This document shows positions 34,101 to 43,721 of a DNA stretch of 64,000 nt, one piece after another. Origin of the DNA: CAWDJT01 sp963828705 (lineage in GTDB: Bacteria > Desulfobacterota > Syntrophobacteria > Syntrophobacterales > Syntrophobacteraceae). Positions within the stretch are counted from its first letter, which is position 1. The number at the start of each line of letters is the position of its first letter. The notes under the pieces were generated by a model that ran no database searches, was not told where the DNA came from, and saw only the letters and a list, made by a program, of their open reading frames with translations. The DNA lies in contig CAWHGA010000049.1 of NCBI GenBank assembly GCA_963828705.1, positions 111,540 through 175,539 on the forward strand. The letters run 5' to 3'. The translations under genes and the position numbers were made by a program.

Positions 34101-35258
34101 GGTGGGAGGATTGCTGGGTCGCAGCCGACGATAGATCTCCAGCAGCGCCTCGTTCTGATTGGTCACTTTATCGACCAGCAGGGTATTGCGAAAGGATGGG
34201 CTGATATCATGCCCCTCCACATGAAGGAGCTCCAGCTGGGCAATGCCGCGTTCGCGCAGATCCAACAGCAATTTGTCGCTCACCACTTCGTTGCACTCGG
34301 CCAGGATCTCCCCGGTGCGGTAATCGATGACGTCGTGCGCCAGCACTCGACCAATCACTTCAGTCAGCTTGATCGACAAGCGATCGATCCCTGCTTCCAA
34401 GATCTTCTTCAGGGATTGCTTGCCCAGTTTCCGGTTTTTCTTGACGATGACTTCGCCCGTCTGTGGATGGACAATATCCTCCGGGGCGCGAGTGCCCATC
34501 AGGATTTCCGGAACCAGCTCCTTCTGAGCACGATCCTCATCCATCAGGAAAATGCGTTCGATCGGGTAGAAGTGATTCAACAGTTCTTCGGTTGAATAGC
34601 CCAAACCTTTGAGCAGTACGGTAACCGGCAGTTTGCGCCGGCGGTCAATGCGCACATGAAGGATATCTTTGGCGTCAAATTCCAGGTCCAGCCACGAACC
34701 ACGCAGAGGGATAACGCGTGCCGAATAGAGCACTTTACCGCTGGAATGGGTCTTGCCGCGATCGTGATCAAAAAAGATCCCGGGCGAACGGTGCAGCTGG
34801 CTCACCACCACCCGTTCCGTGCCGTTAACGATGAACGTGCCATTTTCCGTCATTAGAGGCAACGTTCCGAAGTAGATCTCCTGTTCCTTGATGTCCCGAA
34901 TCGAACGATGGCCACTTTCCTTCTCCACGTCATAGACAACCAAACGAACCACAATCTTGAGTGGTGCTTCGTAGGTCATGCCACGAGCCAGGCATTCGTC
35001 CACATCGTACTTGGCGTCTCCAAAGCTATACTGGACAAACTCCAGTGAGGCTGTGCCACTGAAGTCCTGGATCGGGAAGACGCTCCTGAACACCTCCTGT
35101 AGCCCTTTGCTTTCACGAGCTTCCGGGGGAACACCCTTTTGCAAAAAGACGTCGTAACTATCCTTCTGCATCAGGATGAGGCTGGGGATGTCTATGATTT
35201 TCTTAATCTTACCGAAATTCTTACGAACTCGATACTCGTGGGTCAAAGCCGTTGCCAT
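31145..35258 (-). CDS. rpoB: RNA polymerase beta subunit, one frameshift
   Basis: About 1,370 residues after one extra G is removed at 33361-33362 (AAT GCC CCG CTT GGATGAT should read NAPLDD). The rifampicin region is wild-type in look: FGTSQLSQFMDQTNPLSEI and HKRRLSALGPGGL. Active-site segments GRHGNKGV and the C-terminal FGGQRLGEMEVWAMEAYGA are present. Total length is 3n+1, which fits a single insertion, and both halves are fully conserved. It comes after rplL, with a hairpin in the gap. Confidence 0.96.
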
Positions 35259-35346
35259 GATCGCTCCTGCAACTGACGAGAACCAAGCACGACCACCAAT
35301 TTAGGTGTTCGGCCAGCGCTCACTTCATCATCCACAAAGGGCCGCA

Positions 35347-35377
35347 TTGGGGTTTCTTAAAGACGGCAAAACCCCAA
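35347..35377. repeat. Short inverted repeat upstream of rpoB
   Basis: TTGGGGTTT (35347-35355) and AAACCCCAA (35369-35377) could form a 9-base stem in the rpoB leader. No U tract follows on the minus strand, so it is not a terminator by itself. Confidence 0.4.
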
Positions 35378-35447
35378 AACGGGGCAGCAGAACTGGTTGA
35401 TCCTCAATGCAATTAGGAACATTTTTGCGCTCTTCGGGCAAAACCAA

Positions 35448-35492
35448 ATATCGGAAACCAGCCGGGATTCCATCCAGGCCGGTTTCCGATAT
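35448..35492 (-). terminator. Attenuator-like hairpin between rplL and rpoB
   Basis: Perfect 12-base arms ATATCGGAAACC and GGTTTCCGATAT enclose a 21-base loop. On the minus strand the stem is followed by TTTGGTTTTG. It lies just after rplL and about 190 bases before rpoB. In E. coli a partial terminator at this place sets the ratio of L7/L12 to polymerase; the same role is inferred here. Confidence 0.65.
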
Positions 35493-35510
35493 CGAATGAG
35501 AAGAGCAAAT

Positions 35511-35897
35511 CTATTTGATTTCGACCGACGCACCAGCTTCGGTAAGTTGCTTCGCAATGGCTTCTGCTTCTTCCTTGGGGATACCTTCTTTGACCAATCC
35601 CGGCAGACCCTCAACCAGGTCTTTGGCTTCCTTCAGTCCCAGGCTGGTGATGACGCGGACTTCCTTGATCACGTTGATCTTCTTGTCGCCCACGCCGGTA
35701 ATCAACACGGAAAACTCCGTTTGCTCTTCCACCGCCGGAGCAGCTTCCCCGGCCATCATCCCCGGCATCGCAGCCATTGCCATTGGCGCCGCGGCGCTCA
35801 CGCCAAAGCGCTCTTCCAGTTCCTTCACCAGCTCACTGAGTTCCAGAACGGTCATATTTTCAATGAATTTGATCACATCTTCTTTGCTGATGGACAT
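35511..35897 (-). CDS. rplL: 50S ribosomal protein bL12 (L7/L12)
   Basis: 128 residues; the flexible stalk protein that recruits translational GTPases. N-terminal dimer domain SKEDVIKFIENMTVLELSEL, an Ala/Met-rich hinge (AAAPMAMAAMPGMMAGEAAP), and the C-terminal domain with KKINVIKEVR and GLKEAKDLVEGLP. Start 35897 follows AAGGAGG. It comes 22 bases after rplJ; both are probably under the L10 leader. Confidence 0.97.
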   Translation of the reverse strand: MSISKEDVIKFIENMTVLELSELVKELEERFGVSAAAPMAMAAMPGMMAGEAAPAVEEQTEFSVLITGVGDKKINVIKEVRVITSLGLKEAKDLVEGLPGLVKEGIPKEEAEAIAKQLTEAGASVEIK

Positions 35898-35919
35898 CGT
35901 AGTGTTCCTCCTTAAGGTC

Positions 35920-36441
35920 TTAACCTTGTTCTTTTTCCCGTTGAATGGCTGCCAACACGCCCACAAAAGCTCGCGGAACTCCGCTCAAAACCGTCACCAA
36001 CCCGGTCGGTACTGCGTTGAGGGTCCCGAGCAGTTTGCTCAGTAAAACCTCACGCGACGGCATATCGGCCAGGGCCTCCACCTGCTCGGGGGAGAGCAGA
36101 CGCATGCCCAAGGCTCCTGCCTTGACCTTCAGCTTGGCGTTGGTCTTCATAAAGCCCTTAAGCACTTTGGCCGGAATCGTCGGCTCATCGTAGCCGATGG
36201 CCACAGCACAAGTACCCCTAAGGAACGGTTCCAACACAGCTGCTCCCGTTTCCCTACTGGCCAGGCGCATCAGGGTGTTCTTTACCACCCGGTATTCCAC
36301 CTGTTGTGCTGCCAGGGCATCGCGCAAACCCGTCACCTCCGCCACAGTAAGTCCCTGAAAGTCGGTGAGGACGGCCGCGCTGGCGCGCTGCAATTTGTCA
36401 TGCAGTTCCGCTACCAACCGCTCTTTGGTTGTACGCTCCAA
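35920..36441 (-). CDS. rplJ: 50S ribosomal protein uL10
   Basis: 173 residues; the stalk base that carries bL12 dimers on its C-terminal helix. TKERLVAELHDKLQRASA and TDFQGLTVAEVTGLRDAL are typical, as is YRVVKNTLMRLA. The start is best placed at TTG 36441 (MERTTKERLVAEL) with GGAGGG upstream; reading from 36489 adds 16 unlike residues. Preceded by an L10 leader motif, to which the L10/L12 complex should bind to hold its own synthesis in check. Confidence 0.93.
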   Translation of the reverse strand: MERTTKERLVAELHDKLQRASAAVLTDFQGLTVAEVTGLRDALAAQQVEYRVVKNTLMRLASRETGAAVLEPFLRGTCAVAIGYDEPTIPAKVLKGFMKTNAKLKVKAGALGMRLLSPEQVEALADMPSREVLLSKLLGTLNAVPTGLVTVLSGVPRAFVGVLAAIQREKEQG

Positions 36442-36524
36442 TGTTTCACTACCCTCCCTTCTCCTGCCGGCGTGCATTCTCGTTGCCACTCAAACGGTAT
36501 TGCTATCCGTGAGCCAGATTTGGT

Positions 36525-36606
36525 CCTATCATACATCTCGGCTGGTCCCACACCTTGATGGATTTGAATCCCCAGCACTCCTGGGAATACCAGCGGTCTC
36601 GGATGG
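36525..36606 (-). promoter_or_regulatory. Ribosomal protein L10 leader (autoregulatory RNA)
   Basis: On the minus strand, CCGAGACCGCTGGT and, after an inner hairpin (TTCCCAG...CTGGGGA), GACCAGCCGAGATG form the paired CTGGT/ACCAG core with flanking purines. This matches the L10 leader of rplJ operons, where the kink-turn binds L10(L12)4. It lies 80-165 bases before the rplJ start. The rest of the 397-base gap 36442-36838 shows no gene. Confidence 0.7.
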
Positions 36607-36838
36607 CTGAGAGCACCAAGCGGCAGATCATCATGTTTGGGGCCACACTCCGGGCTCCTCCCTCAAAATCCCTTACGCCCTGGGTCCTTCTCGTCCTTCG
36701 TTACTGGAACCGGAAACCTGCAAGCCGCACCGTTTCGGCTACGGCCGTTAGCCACCGGGAAGAACCCAAGGAGCGAGGCAAGTTCAGAGCCTCTTCAACA
36801 CGACGTCGTGAATAAGTTCTTACCACACTCTATTCACA

Positions 36839-37543
36839 TCAGGCCGTCAACGACTTGACCGCCAGAGGATCGATCTGGACTCCAGGCCCCATTGTGGTTG
36901 ACACTGCAATGCCGCGCACGTAGGTCCCTTTGGCGGTGGTTGGTTTCAGGCGAATCAGTGTCTCGATCAGGCTGGCTATGTTCTGCAACAATTTCTCAGG
37001 ACCAAAGGATTTCTTGCCCACCGGGGCATGCACAATCCCTGTCTTTTCCACCCGAAAGTCCACCTTGCCAGCCTTGATTTCCTGGATAACCTTGGCGACA
37101 TCAAAGGTAACGGTACCCAGTTTGGCATTGGGCATCAGGCCGCGGGGCCCCAAAACCTTGCCAATCTTGCCCACCTGCCCCATCATGTCCGGGGTGGCTA
37201 CCGTCTTGTCGAACTCCAGCCATCCCTCCTTGATCTTATCGACCAACTCCTCACCACCGGCATAGTCGGCTCCAGCATCCAAAGCCTCCTTGACCTTCTC
37301 GCCTTTGGCAAAGACCAGCACTCTGACTTCCTTGCCCAACCCGTTGGGCATAACCACGGTTCCTCGCACCATCTGGTCTGCGTGCCGCGGATCTACTCCC
37401 AGGCGGACCGCGATATCAACCGTTTCGTCAAAGCGAGCATAGCTGGATTCCAACGCAAGCTGCAAACCTTCCGCAAAATCGTAGCGCCTGCTCGGGTCAA
37501 TGTTGGCACGAGCCGCTCTAAATTTCTTCCCTCGTTTCGGCAT
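36839..37543 (-). CDS. rplA: 50S ribosomal protein uL1
   Basis: 234 residues on the mobile L1 stalk beside the E site. MPKRGKKFRAARANIDPSRR opens it; DPRHADQMVRGTVVMPNGLG and GRVLGPRGLMPN-type KVLGPRGLMPNAKLGTV are diagnostic. Start 37543 is the family one. In E. coli L1 represses the L11-L1 pair. After rplK, 50 bases. Confidence 0.96.
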   Translation of the reverse strand: MPKRGKKFRAARANIDPSRRYDFAEGLQLALESSYARFDETVDIAVRLGVDPRHADQMVRGTVVMPNGLGKEVRVLVFAKGEKVKEALDAGADYAGGEELVDKIKEGWLEFDKTVATPDMMGQVGKIGKVLGPRGLMPNAKLGTVTFDVAKVIQEIKAGKVDFRVEKTGIVHAPVGKKSFGPEKLLQNIASLIETLIRLKPTTAKGTYVRGIAVSTTMGPGVQIDPLAVKSLTA

Positions 37544-37593
37544 ACTCCGTCTCCACCCACCAGCATTCCAAGCCATCCGCTGATGGCCAGTCG

Positions 37594-38016
37594 CTATTCA
37601 ATGGTAATCCCCATGCTCCGAGCAGTGCCTTCAATGGTCCGAACCGCAGCCGCCACTTCCCTGGCGTTGAGATCCGGCATCTTGAGCCGGGCAATCTCTT
37701 CCACCTGGGCCTTGGTCAGCTTCGCCACCTTGGTGCGGTTGGGTTCATTGGAACCTTTCGCGATCTGCGCAGCCTTCTTGAGCAACACCGCTGCGGGAGG
37801 GGTCTTGGTGATGAAGGTAAACGAACGGTCCGCAAAGACCGTAATCACCACCGGTATGATCATCCCCTCCTGACCCTGGGTCTTGGCATTAAACGTCTTA
37901 CAAAATTCCATAATGTTGACGCCGTGTTGCCCAAGGGCCGGACCGATGGGAGGCGATGGATTGGCCTGCCCTGCTGGAACCTGCAGTTTGATATTCGCCA
38001 CGACCTTTTTAGCCAT
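37594..38016 (-). CDS. rplK: 50S ribosomal protein uL11
   Basis: 140 residues of the GTPase-associated centre. PAGQANPSPPIGPALGQHGV is the thiostrepton-binding N-terminal domain, with MEFCKTFNAKT next; the rRNA-binding C-terminal domain ends GTARSMGITIE. Between nusG and rplA. Confidence 0.97.
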   Translation of the reverse strand: MAKKVVANIKLQVPAGQANPSPPIGPALGQHGVNIMEFCKTFNAKTQGQEGMIIPVVITVFADRSFTFITKTPPAAVLLKKAAQIAKGSNEPNRTKVAKLTKAQVEEIARLKMPDLNAREVAAAVRTIEGTARSMGITIE

Positions 38017-38061
38017 CCTGAATCCAGCTCCTTAACCTGCAAATGATATGGTCAAAATGTT

Positions 38062-38592
38062 CTAGACCCGGCTCACTTGTACGAAATCAAGCTCAACCGG
38101 GGTGGAACGTCCAAATATACTGACGAGCACCCGAACCTTTCCCTTTTCCGGGACAACCTCATCCACAACTCCTGCGAAATTGGTAAAGGGTCCGTCTACC
38201 ACGCGGATTTCGTCACCTTTCTCCAGCTGGTACTTGGGTCGAGGCTTCTGCGTACCCGCTTCCATCTGGTTAATGATAGCCTGAGCTTCTTCCTCGGTGA
38301 GCGGAATGGGACGATCTATACCGCCCAAAAAACCGGTCACTTTCGGTGTGTGGCGCACCAGATGCCAAGTATCGTCATCGAGTTCCATATGCACTAGAAT
38401 GTACCCAGGGTAGAACTTACGGGAAGAGGTCTTGCGCTTGCCTTTGACCAACTCGACGACGTTCTCCGTGGGTACCAGGATTTGATCGATGACGTCCTCT
38501 TTGCTGGTCGATTTGATACGCTCCTGCAAAGCGACTTTCACCTTGTGCTCAAAACCAGAATATGTATGGACGATATACCAGAGCTTCGCCAC
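38062..38592 (-). CDS. nusG: Transcription antitermination factor NusG
   Basis: 176 residues. The NGN domain (WYIVHTYSGFEHKVKVALQE, FYPGYILVHMELDDDTWHLV) clamps the polymerase. The C-terminal KOW domain (GPFTNFAGVVDEVVPEKGKV) binds NusE/S10 or Rho. Normal length, between secE and rplK. Confidence 0.97.
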   Translation of the reverse strand: MAKLWYIVHTYSGFEHKVKVALQERIKSTSKEDVIDQILVPTENVVELVKGKRKTSSRKFYPGYILVHMELDDDTWHLVRHTPKVTGFLGGIDRPIPLTEEEAQAIINQMEAGTQKPRPKYQLEKGDEIRVVDGPFTNFAGVVDEVVPEKGKVRVLVSIFGRSTPVELDFVQVSRV

Positions 38593-38694
38593 AACGGCTC
38601 TCCATTGCTTGAGGAATTTCGCCCAGGAAGAGGTACCTCACGGGAACCAACCCACAGCCCCTCTGGTCCTCGACACCGCACCGCTGACACCCCA

Positions 38695-39060
38695 TCAACC
38701 AATCAGCAATCGCACTAGTCGACTCAAAACTGAGTCCACCAAACCCAAAAAAACCGCTGCAAGCACGCAGATCACCAGGACCACAGCAGTGGACCCAATG
38801 GTTTCTTTGCGAGAGGGAAAGACCACCTTACGCAGTTCATGCACCACTTCTCTAAGGTACTGGACAGAACGCTTCCACCAGCCGAGCGGCACACTGAACA
38901 GGTCAGGCTTCTTGGAAACCTTCTTCTTGCCTCCCTCAATGACCTTGACCTTGGTTCGCTTCTGGCTGCTGGAGACAGTCTTCGGCTGTTTGGCCTCCTT
39001 TGCCACCGGCACCTTCGGTTCTTGTTCAAGCTTCTTCTGGGGCACTTTTGCTGCCTTCAT
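38695..39060 (-). CDS. secE: Protein translocase subunit SecE
   Basis: 121 residues. A Lys-rich cytoplasmic N-terminal half, then the conserved amphipathic stretch VQYLREVVHELRKVVFPSRK and one membrane helix (STAVVLVICVLAAVFLGLVD). It clamps SecY. Start 39060 (MKAAKVPQKK) is preferred to 39117. The N-terminal basic extension is longer than in the minimal 60-residue form. Confidence 0.92.
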   Translation of the reverse strand: MKAAKVPQKKLEQEPKVPVAKEAKQPKTVSSSQKRTKVKVIEGGKKKVSKKPDLFSVPLGWWKRSVQYLREVVHELRKVVFPSRKETIGSTAVVLVICVLAAVFLGLVDSVLSRLVRLLIG

Positions 39061-39231
39061 CCGCCTTTGGTTATCCCTTGGAAGGTTCAACCCAGGCAAG
39101 CCATGCCATCTGATCACGCATCCGGGCTCGCTGTCGCCCGGGATTCTTGCTGACGCCTGCTGACCCGCGCCGCACTATAGACCATGGCTCACTGGGACCA
39201 TGACCGGCATCCCCAACACTGCCACCCCGCA

Positions 39232-39381
39232 CTACTTGGTTTCTTTATGTTCGGTATGCGACTGGCAGAACTTGCAGTACTTCCGGAACGCCAGCTTTTC
39301 CGGCGTCGTTCTTTTGTTCTTAGTGGTCGTATAGTTTCGGTGCTTGCACTCGGAGCAAGCCAATGTCACCAGGACACGCAT
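39232..39381 (-). CDS. rpmG: 50S ribosomal protein bL33
   Basis: A 49-residue protein: MRVLVTLACSECKHRNYTTT at the start, YCKFCQSHTEHKETK at the end. Four Cys (C-x2-C twice) make it the zinc-binding form. It sits 18 bases after the second tuf and before secE, a common order. Confidence 0.97.
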   Translation of the reverse strand: MRVLVTLACSECKHRNYTTTKNKRTTPEKLAFRKYCKFCQSHTEHKETK

Positions 39382-39398
39382 GGTCTTTTACCTTTTCC

Positions 39399-40607
39399 GT
39401 TACGCGATGACTTCGGTAAGAACGCCGGCCCCGACGGTACGCCCGCCTTCACGGATGGCGAAACGCAGCTCCTTTTCCAGAGCCACGGGGGTGATCAGAT
39501 GCACGTCCATGGCCACGTTGTCGCCCGGCATCACCATCTCCACCCCTTCCGGCAAGGTCACCACCCCCGTTACATCGGTCGTCCGAAAATAAAACTGCGG
39601 ACGGTAACCGTTGAAAAACGGCGTGTGACGACCCCCTTCTTCCTTCTTCAATATGTAAACCTCAGCCTTGAACTTGGTGTGGGGCGTGATACTACCAGGC
39701 TTGGCCACCACCTGGCCGCGTTCCACATCGTCTCGTTTGATCCCACGAAGCAATAGACCAACGTTGTCCCCAGCCTGACCTTGATCCAAGGTCTTACGGA
39801 ACATCTCCACACCGGTACAAACCGTCTTGGTGGTCGGCCGAAAACCCACTATCTCCACTTCCTCGCCCACCTTGACTATGCCGCGTTCCATCCGCCCCGT
39901 CACCACCGTCCCACGACCGCTGATGGAAAACACGTCTTCCACCGGCATCAAAAACGGCTTGTCCACATCCCGTAACGGCAACGGAATGTAATCATCAATG
40001 GCGTTCATCAAATCAAACACACAGGCCGCCTCGGCGCTAGCTCCATCTTCGGTTTCCAACGCCTTCAAGGCTGAACCCCGTACGATCGGCACATCATCCC
40101 CGGGAAAACCATACTTGCTCAGCAACTCCCGAAGCTCCAACTCCACCAGCTCGATCAGCTCCGGATCGTCGACCATGTCCACCTTGTTCAAAAACACCAC
40201 CATGTAGGGCACACCAACCTGGCGCGCCAGCAGGATGTGCTCCCGAGTCTGCGGCATCGGGCCGTCATCGGCCGCCACCACCAAAATCGCACCATCCATC
40301 TGGGCCGCACCCGTGATCATGTTCTTGATATAGTCGGCATGCCCCGGACAGTCCACGTGAGCATAGTGACGCTTGTCGGTCTCGTATTCCACGTGCGCCG
40401 TCGCTATCGTGATCCCACGCTCCCGCTCCTCAGGAGCCTTGTCTATCTGATCGAACGGTACAAACTCCGCCTGCCCCCGCTTCGCCAGCTGCTTGGTGAT
40501 CGCTGCCGTCAAAGTCGTCTTCCCATGGTCGATGTGACCGATGGTCCCCACATTCACATGCGGCTTCGTCCGCTGAAACTTCTTCTTCCCCATCGCGTCT
40601 CCTCCTC
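39399..40607. repeat. Near-identical direct repeat carrying tuf copy 2
   Basis: Partner of the block at 24509-25717. The copies have the same orientation and are about 14.9 kb apart; recombination between them would delete or duplicate most of the rpoBC and stalk genes. Confidence 0.95.
39400..40593 (-). CDS. tuf: Elongation factor Tu, copy 2
   Basis: 397 residues, same role as copy 1; one substitution seen (Asp instead of Glu in NAIDDYIPL). It follows tRNA-Thr by about 150 bases and precedes rpmG, secE and nusG, the usual tufB setting. Its ribosome-binding site (GGAGGAGACGCG) is also shared with copy 1. Confidence 0.98.
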   Translation of the reverse strand: MGKKKFQRTKPHVNVGTIGHIDHGKTTLTAAITKQLAKRGQAEFVPFDQIDKAPEERERGITIATAHVEYETDKRHYAHVDCPGHADYIKNMITGAAQMDGAILVVAADDGPMPQTREHILLARQVGVPYMVVFLNKVDMVDDPELIELVELELRELLSKYGFPGDDVPIVRGSALKALETEDGASAEAACVFDLMNAIDDYIPLPLRDVDKPFLMPVEDVFSISGRGTVVTGRMERGIVKVGEEVEIVGFRPTTKTVCTGVEMFRKTLDQGQAGDNVGLLLRGIKRDDVERGQVVAKPGSITPHTKFKAEVYILKKEEGGRHTPFFNGYRPQFYFRTTDVTGVVTLPEGVEMVMPGDNVAMDVHLITPVALEKELRFAIREGGRTVGAGVLTEVIA

Positions 40608-40745
40608 CGACTCAAGTTCATTCGCCGATAACAAACCGTCCCTTTAAACCAGACCGCAATGACAAGACTAACCGCAATGATGAACCAGGATAATCCGAAA
40701 GGAAGATCAGTGGCCGGGCTTCAGCCAGCAGTGCGGCAAAAAAGA

Positions 40746-40822
40746 TGGAGCCCACGACCGGGCTCGAACCGGTGAACCTCTTCCTTACCAAGGAAGTGCT
40801 CTACCTCCTGAGCTACGTGGGC
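40746..40822 (-). tRNA. tRNA-Thr (anticodon GGT)
   Basis: A complete cloverleaf on the minus strand: acceptor GCCCACG/CGTGGGC, D arm TAGCTCAGGAGGTAGAGCA, anticodon stem CTTCC/GGAAG with loop TTGGTAA, T arm CCGGTTCGAGCCCGG, encoded CCA. It is upstream of tuf copy 2, as in many bacteria. Confidence 0.96.
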
Positions 40823-41010
40823 CCTTATACAAACGTCGGATGTATCGCGAGAGGGGGCATTCACACTCGATGGACAGGCTTCACAGCAGGCCATCCCAGT
40901 TGCAACTCACATCCCACAGCGGTTTCTCCGCCCATCCCTCTAACGGTTGTAGTCCAAGCGACAATGGCCCACTGCTGACTTGCCACTATCTCCTACGTGG
41001 ATCCCTTATA

Positions 41011-41096
<86 letters not shown>

Positions 41097-41593
41097 CGAC
41101 ACCTCCAATAACGGGAGGCAGACCAGAACTTGAATTTCTCTGCTTATCACATCATTGGATACCAGGCAACTCGAAAATTTCCCCAGGCGCCCACTCAGCA
41201 TGCCCACCTCCGTCTAAAACAGGCCAGTTCAAAGCCAAACCAGATGGGAGCGCCATAGGCCGTACCGAGCTTCAAACCTAAGCTGCAGGGCAGAACCAGA
41301 ACCTCCTCGACGGCCCATGCAGCTCAGCCCGAAACGAACCAAGGCTCCTATCACAGGAGGGCAGCTGGTGGCAATAAGAATTTTGTCGCTTCTTTTCCAA
41401 TGGGCGTTTTAATGAGCAGTTGCCTGCTTGGAAGGGAGTGTTGAGAAGCTGTCACCATGGTTGTGAATCTGCGGCCTAGATGCTGACATGACAGGCACGC
41501 ACCGGCTCCCATCCAGGAACCTTCTGCCCCCCAACGACAGCATAGCACCGGCCTTAAGGGTGCGTTACCAACGAAGACCGCCATCCTCACGGC
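41097..41593. other. Non-coding stretch between tRNA-Tyr and the kinase gene
   Basis: About 500 bases. A 79-codon frame on the minus strand (41351-41590) has no ribosome-binding site and no family likeness. I see no terminator with a clear U tail. The promoter of the tRNA-tuf unit should lie near 41100-41160 on the minus strand, but no convincing -35/-10 pair stands out. Confidence 0.4.
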
Positions 41594-43721
41594 TCATGGG
41601 GAACCCCTGGGTGGAGGAATGTCTCTTTGCTGAGTTCCGGTCGTCTGTCTCAAAAAAACGTTGATGGGATGCTCTTTAGTCTCCTTCACGGAAACCTGAT
41701 GTTCCCAGTTCTGATAACCCGCCAGGGAAACGCGGACACGGTGTTTTCCTGGGGTGACATTGACCTTCAAGGGTGTTGTTCCCTTCAGAGTACCATCAAC
41801 GAAGACCTGAGCAGCCGGCGGCGTACTCTGCACGTTAAGGTAAGCCTTGTCGCCCGGCGGTTGTGGTGTAGTCTTGCCTGCCCCCAGGGATTTCAGTCTA
41901 CCCGTCACCGGGAAATCCCCTGTTTCACCCAGATCCACCTGTGAACTCCATTCCTGGTAGCCCGGATAGGCCATGCGAACCATGTATTTGCCTGGCGGAA
42001 GCCGAAGCCTTAAGGGTGTCCTACCTTTGAACTGGTCGTTGACATAGACCTGCGCCCCACCCGGGTCGCTGTCCGCCACCAGCGTGGGTTTCTTGACCAG
42101 CGGTTTGAGTTCGAAGTTAAATTGATAAGGTTTTGCCTCATTCAATTGCAGATGTTCTTCGTTTGTGCTGAAGCCTTCCATGGTCAGCCGAACCTGGTGC
42201 CAACCCAAGGAGACTTCCAGTCTCTGTGGAGTTTTTCCGCTGGGCTTGCCATTCAGGTAGAGCTCAGCTCCAGGTGGAGTGCTGGCAATGCTAATCGTAG
42301 CCTTCGCCGCCGCGGTGGGTTCCCGGACAAGATCCGCTTTAAGCGGATAATCGGCGCCCTCCTTCAAGTGGACGGCAACACTATACTCCTGATACCCCGC
42401 CAGAACGACCCGGACCTGGTGCGCCCCGGGAGGGACTTCCACAGCCGCGGGCGTGTTGCCCCGCCGCTTCCCGTCCACGTAAAGCTCAGCCCCAGACGGA
42501 GTACTCTCCGCCTTAAGAACACCCGGTTTGGGTGGCAGGGCCACCGTCGGCTGCAACGACAGCGTAACCGGATAGCCTTTTGGCTCGGTCAGGTCCACCT
42601 GGATCTCGCGGTCCACATATCCGCCCAACGTCGCTCGTATGCGGTGACTGCCCAGTGGAAGATTGAGTGTTGCCGGGGCGTTCCCCCTCGATTGACCATC
42701 CACCTCGATTGCCGCTCCAGATGGGCTGCTGTCGATGAGCACCGCGGCCAGTTTGGGCTGGGTAAAGAATCGCGTCTTTGACGAAATACCCCCCAATCGC
42801 CAATGCCACGACGGCAACCAGCAAGATCAAAATGGCGGCCGTTCTCTGTGGTTTCGGTTGCGGCCCCGGCGCAACCACATCCGGCGTTAGCACCGACCGA
42901 GTCGGAACCTGCTCGCGGGACTTGCGGAGAGCTTCGGCCAATTCCCGACCGGTCTGATAGCGATCTTCCGGCGCCTTGGCGAGACACTTCATGATGATGG
43001 TAGAGATTTCTTTCGGAACAGCTTCAGAGACCAGTGAGGGTTCCGGGGGATCGGTTTTGACGATCTCATTAAACACCGTGGCCAGAGTCTTGCCCTCACC
43101 CCCGAAAGGCCGCCGACCCGTGCTCAGTTCGTACAGGATCACGCCAAGGGAAAACAGATCGGTACGTCCATCGGTGGTCTGGCCCAGTACCTGCTGGGGG
43201 GACATATAGGCCGGTGTACCCATAATCTCGCCCACCATGGTATGCAGCGTGGCAGTGGGATCATCAATATGAGCAATTCCGAAGTCGGTGATTTTAATCT
43301 GGCCACTGGGGGTGAGTATGATGTTACTGGGTTTGATATCGCGATGGACCACCCCTTTCTGGTGGGCATAGTCAAGAGTTTCGGCCACCTGGATGACCAA
43401 ATCCACCACTTCTTTGACCCCAAGCTTCCTGTGTTCAACAACATCCTGCAGGGATTCCCCCTCCAGGAACTCCATGGCGATGTAGATATTTCCTTGATCT
43501 TCCCCTACGTCGAAAACCGTAACGATATTGGGATGCGAAAGCCGGCCAACGGCTCTGGCTTCTTTGAGGAACCTTTTGACAAAAGCCTCACTGGTAACGC
43601 GATCCTGACGCAGAACCTTCAGGGCAAGGGTGCGGTCGATTTGAGGATCGTGGCCTCGGTAGACTACCCCCATGGAGCCTCTACCCACCTCGTTCTCTAT
43701 CTGATAGCGCCCAAAGTTCAT
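41594..43721 (-). CDS. Transmembrane Ser/Thr protein kinase with five PEGA domains, one frameshift
   Basis: 708 residues after one extra base is removed near 42764-42770. The kinase domain (1-265) is complete: glycine loop GRGSMGVVY at 13, Lys35, HRDIKPSN at 126, DFG at 146, activation segment GTPAYMSPQQ at 168. A Pro-rich link precedes one membrane helix (about 294-313, AILILLVAVVALAIGGYFV). The rest should face the periplasm: five PEGA repeats of the form STPSGAELYVDGKRRGNTP followed by GxHxVRVxLxGY. PEGA domains are thought to bind surface or wall components. With the neighbouring tandem FHA protein and PP2C phosphatase, and ClpV/VgrG nearby, it fits the PpkA role in T6SS control. Length 3n+1 supports a single insertion error. 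Confidence 0.88.

Noticed and set aside
39061..39231. tRNA-Trp between rpmG and secE
   Set aside because: This is a frequent site for it, but no anticodon CCA stem or T arm can be drawn.
40823..41010. tRNA-Gly between tRNA-Thr and tRNA-Tyr, as in many tRNA-tuf operons
   Set aside because: No cloverleaf or T-arm GGTTCRA motif is present. A short resemblance to the tRNA-Thr 5' end (CTACGTGG...CCCTTATA near 40993-41010) is too small to call a remnant.
41351..41590. 79-codon leftward open frame after the kinase gene
   Set aside because: No ribosome-binding site, no family likeness, and composition like random translation.
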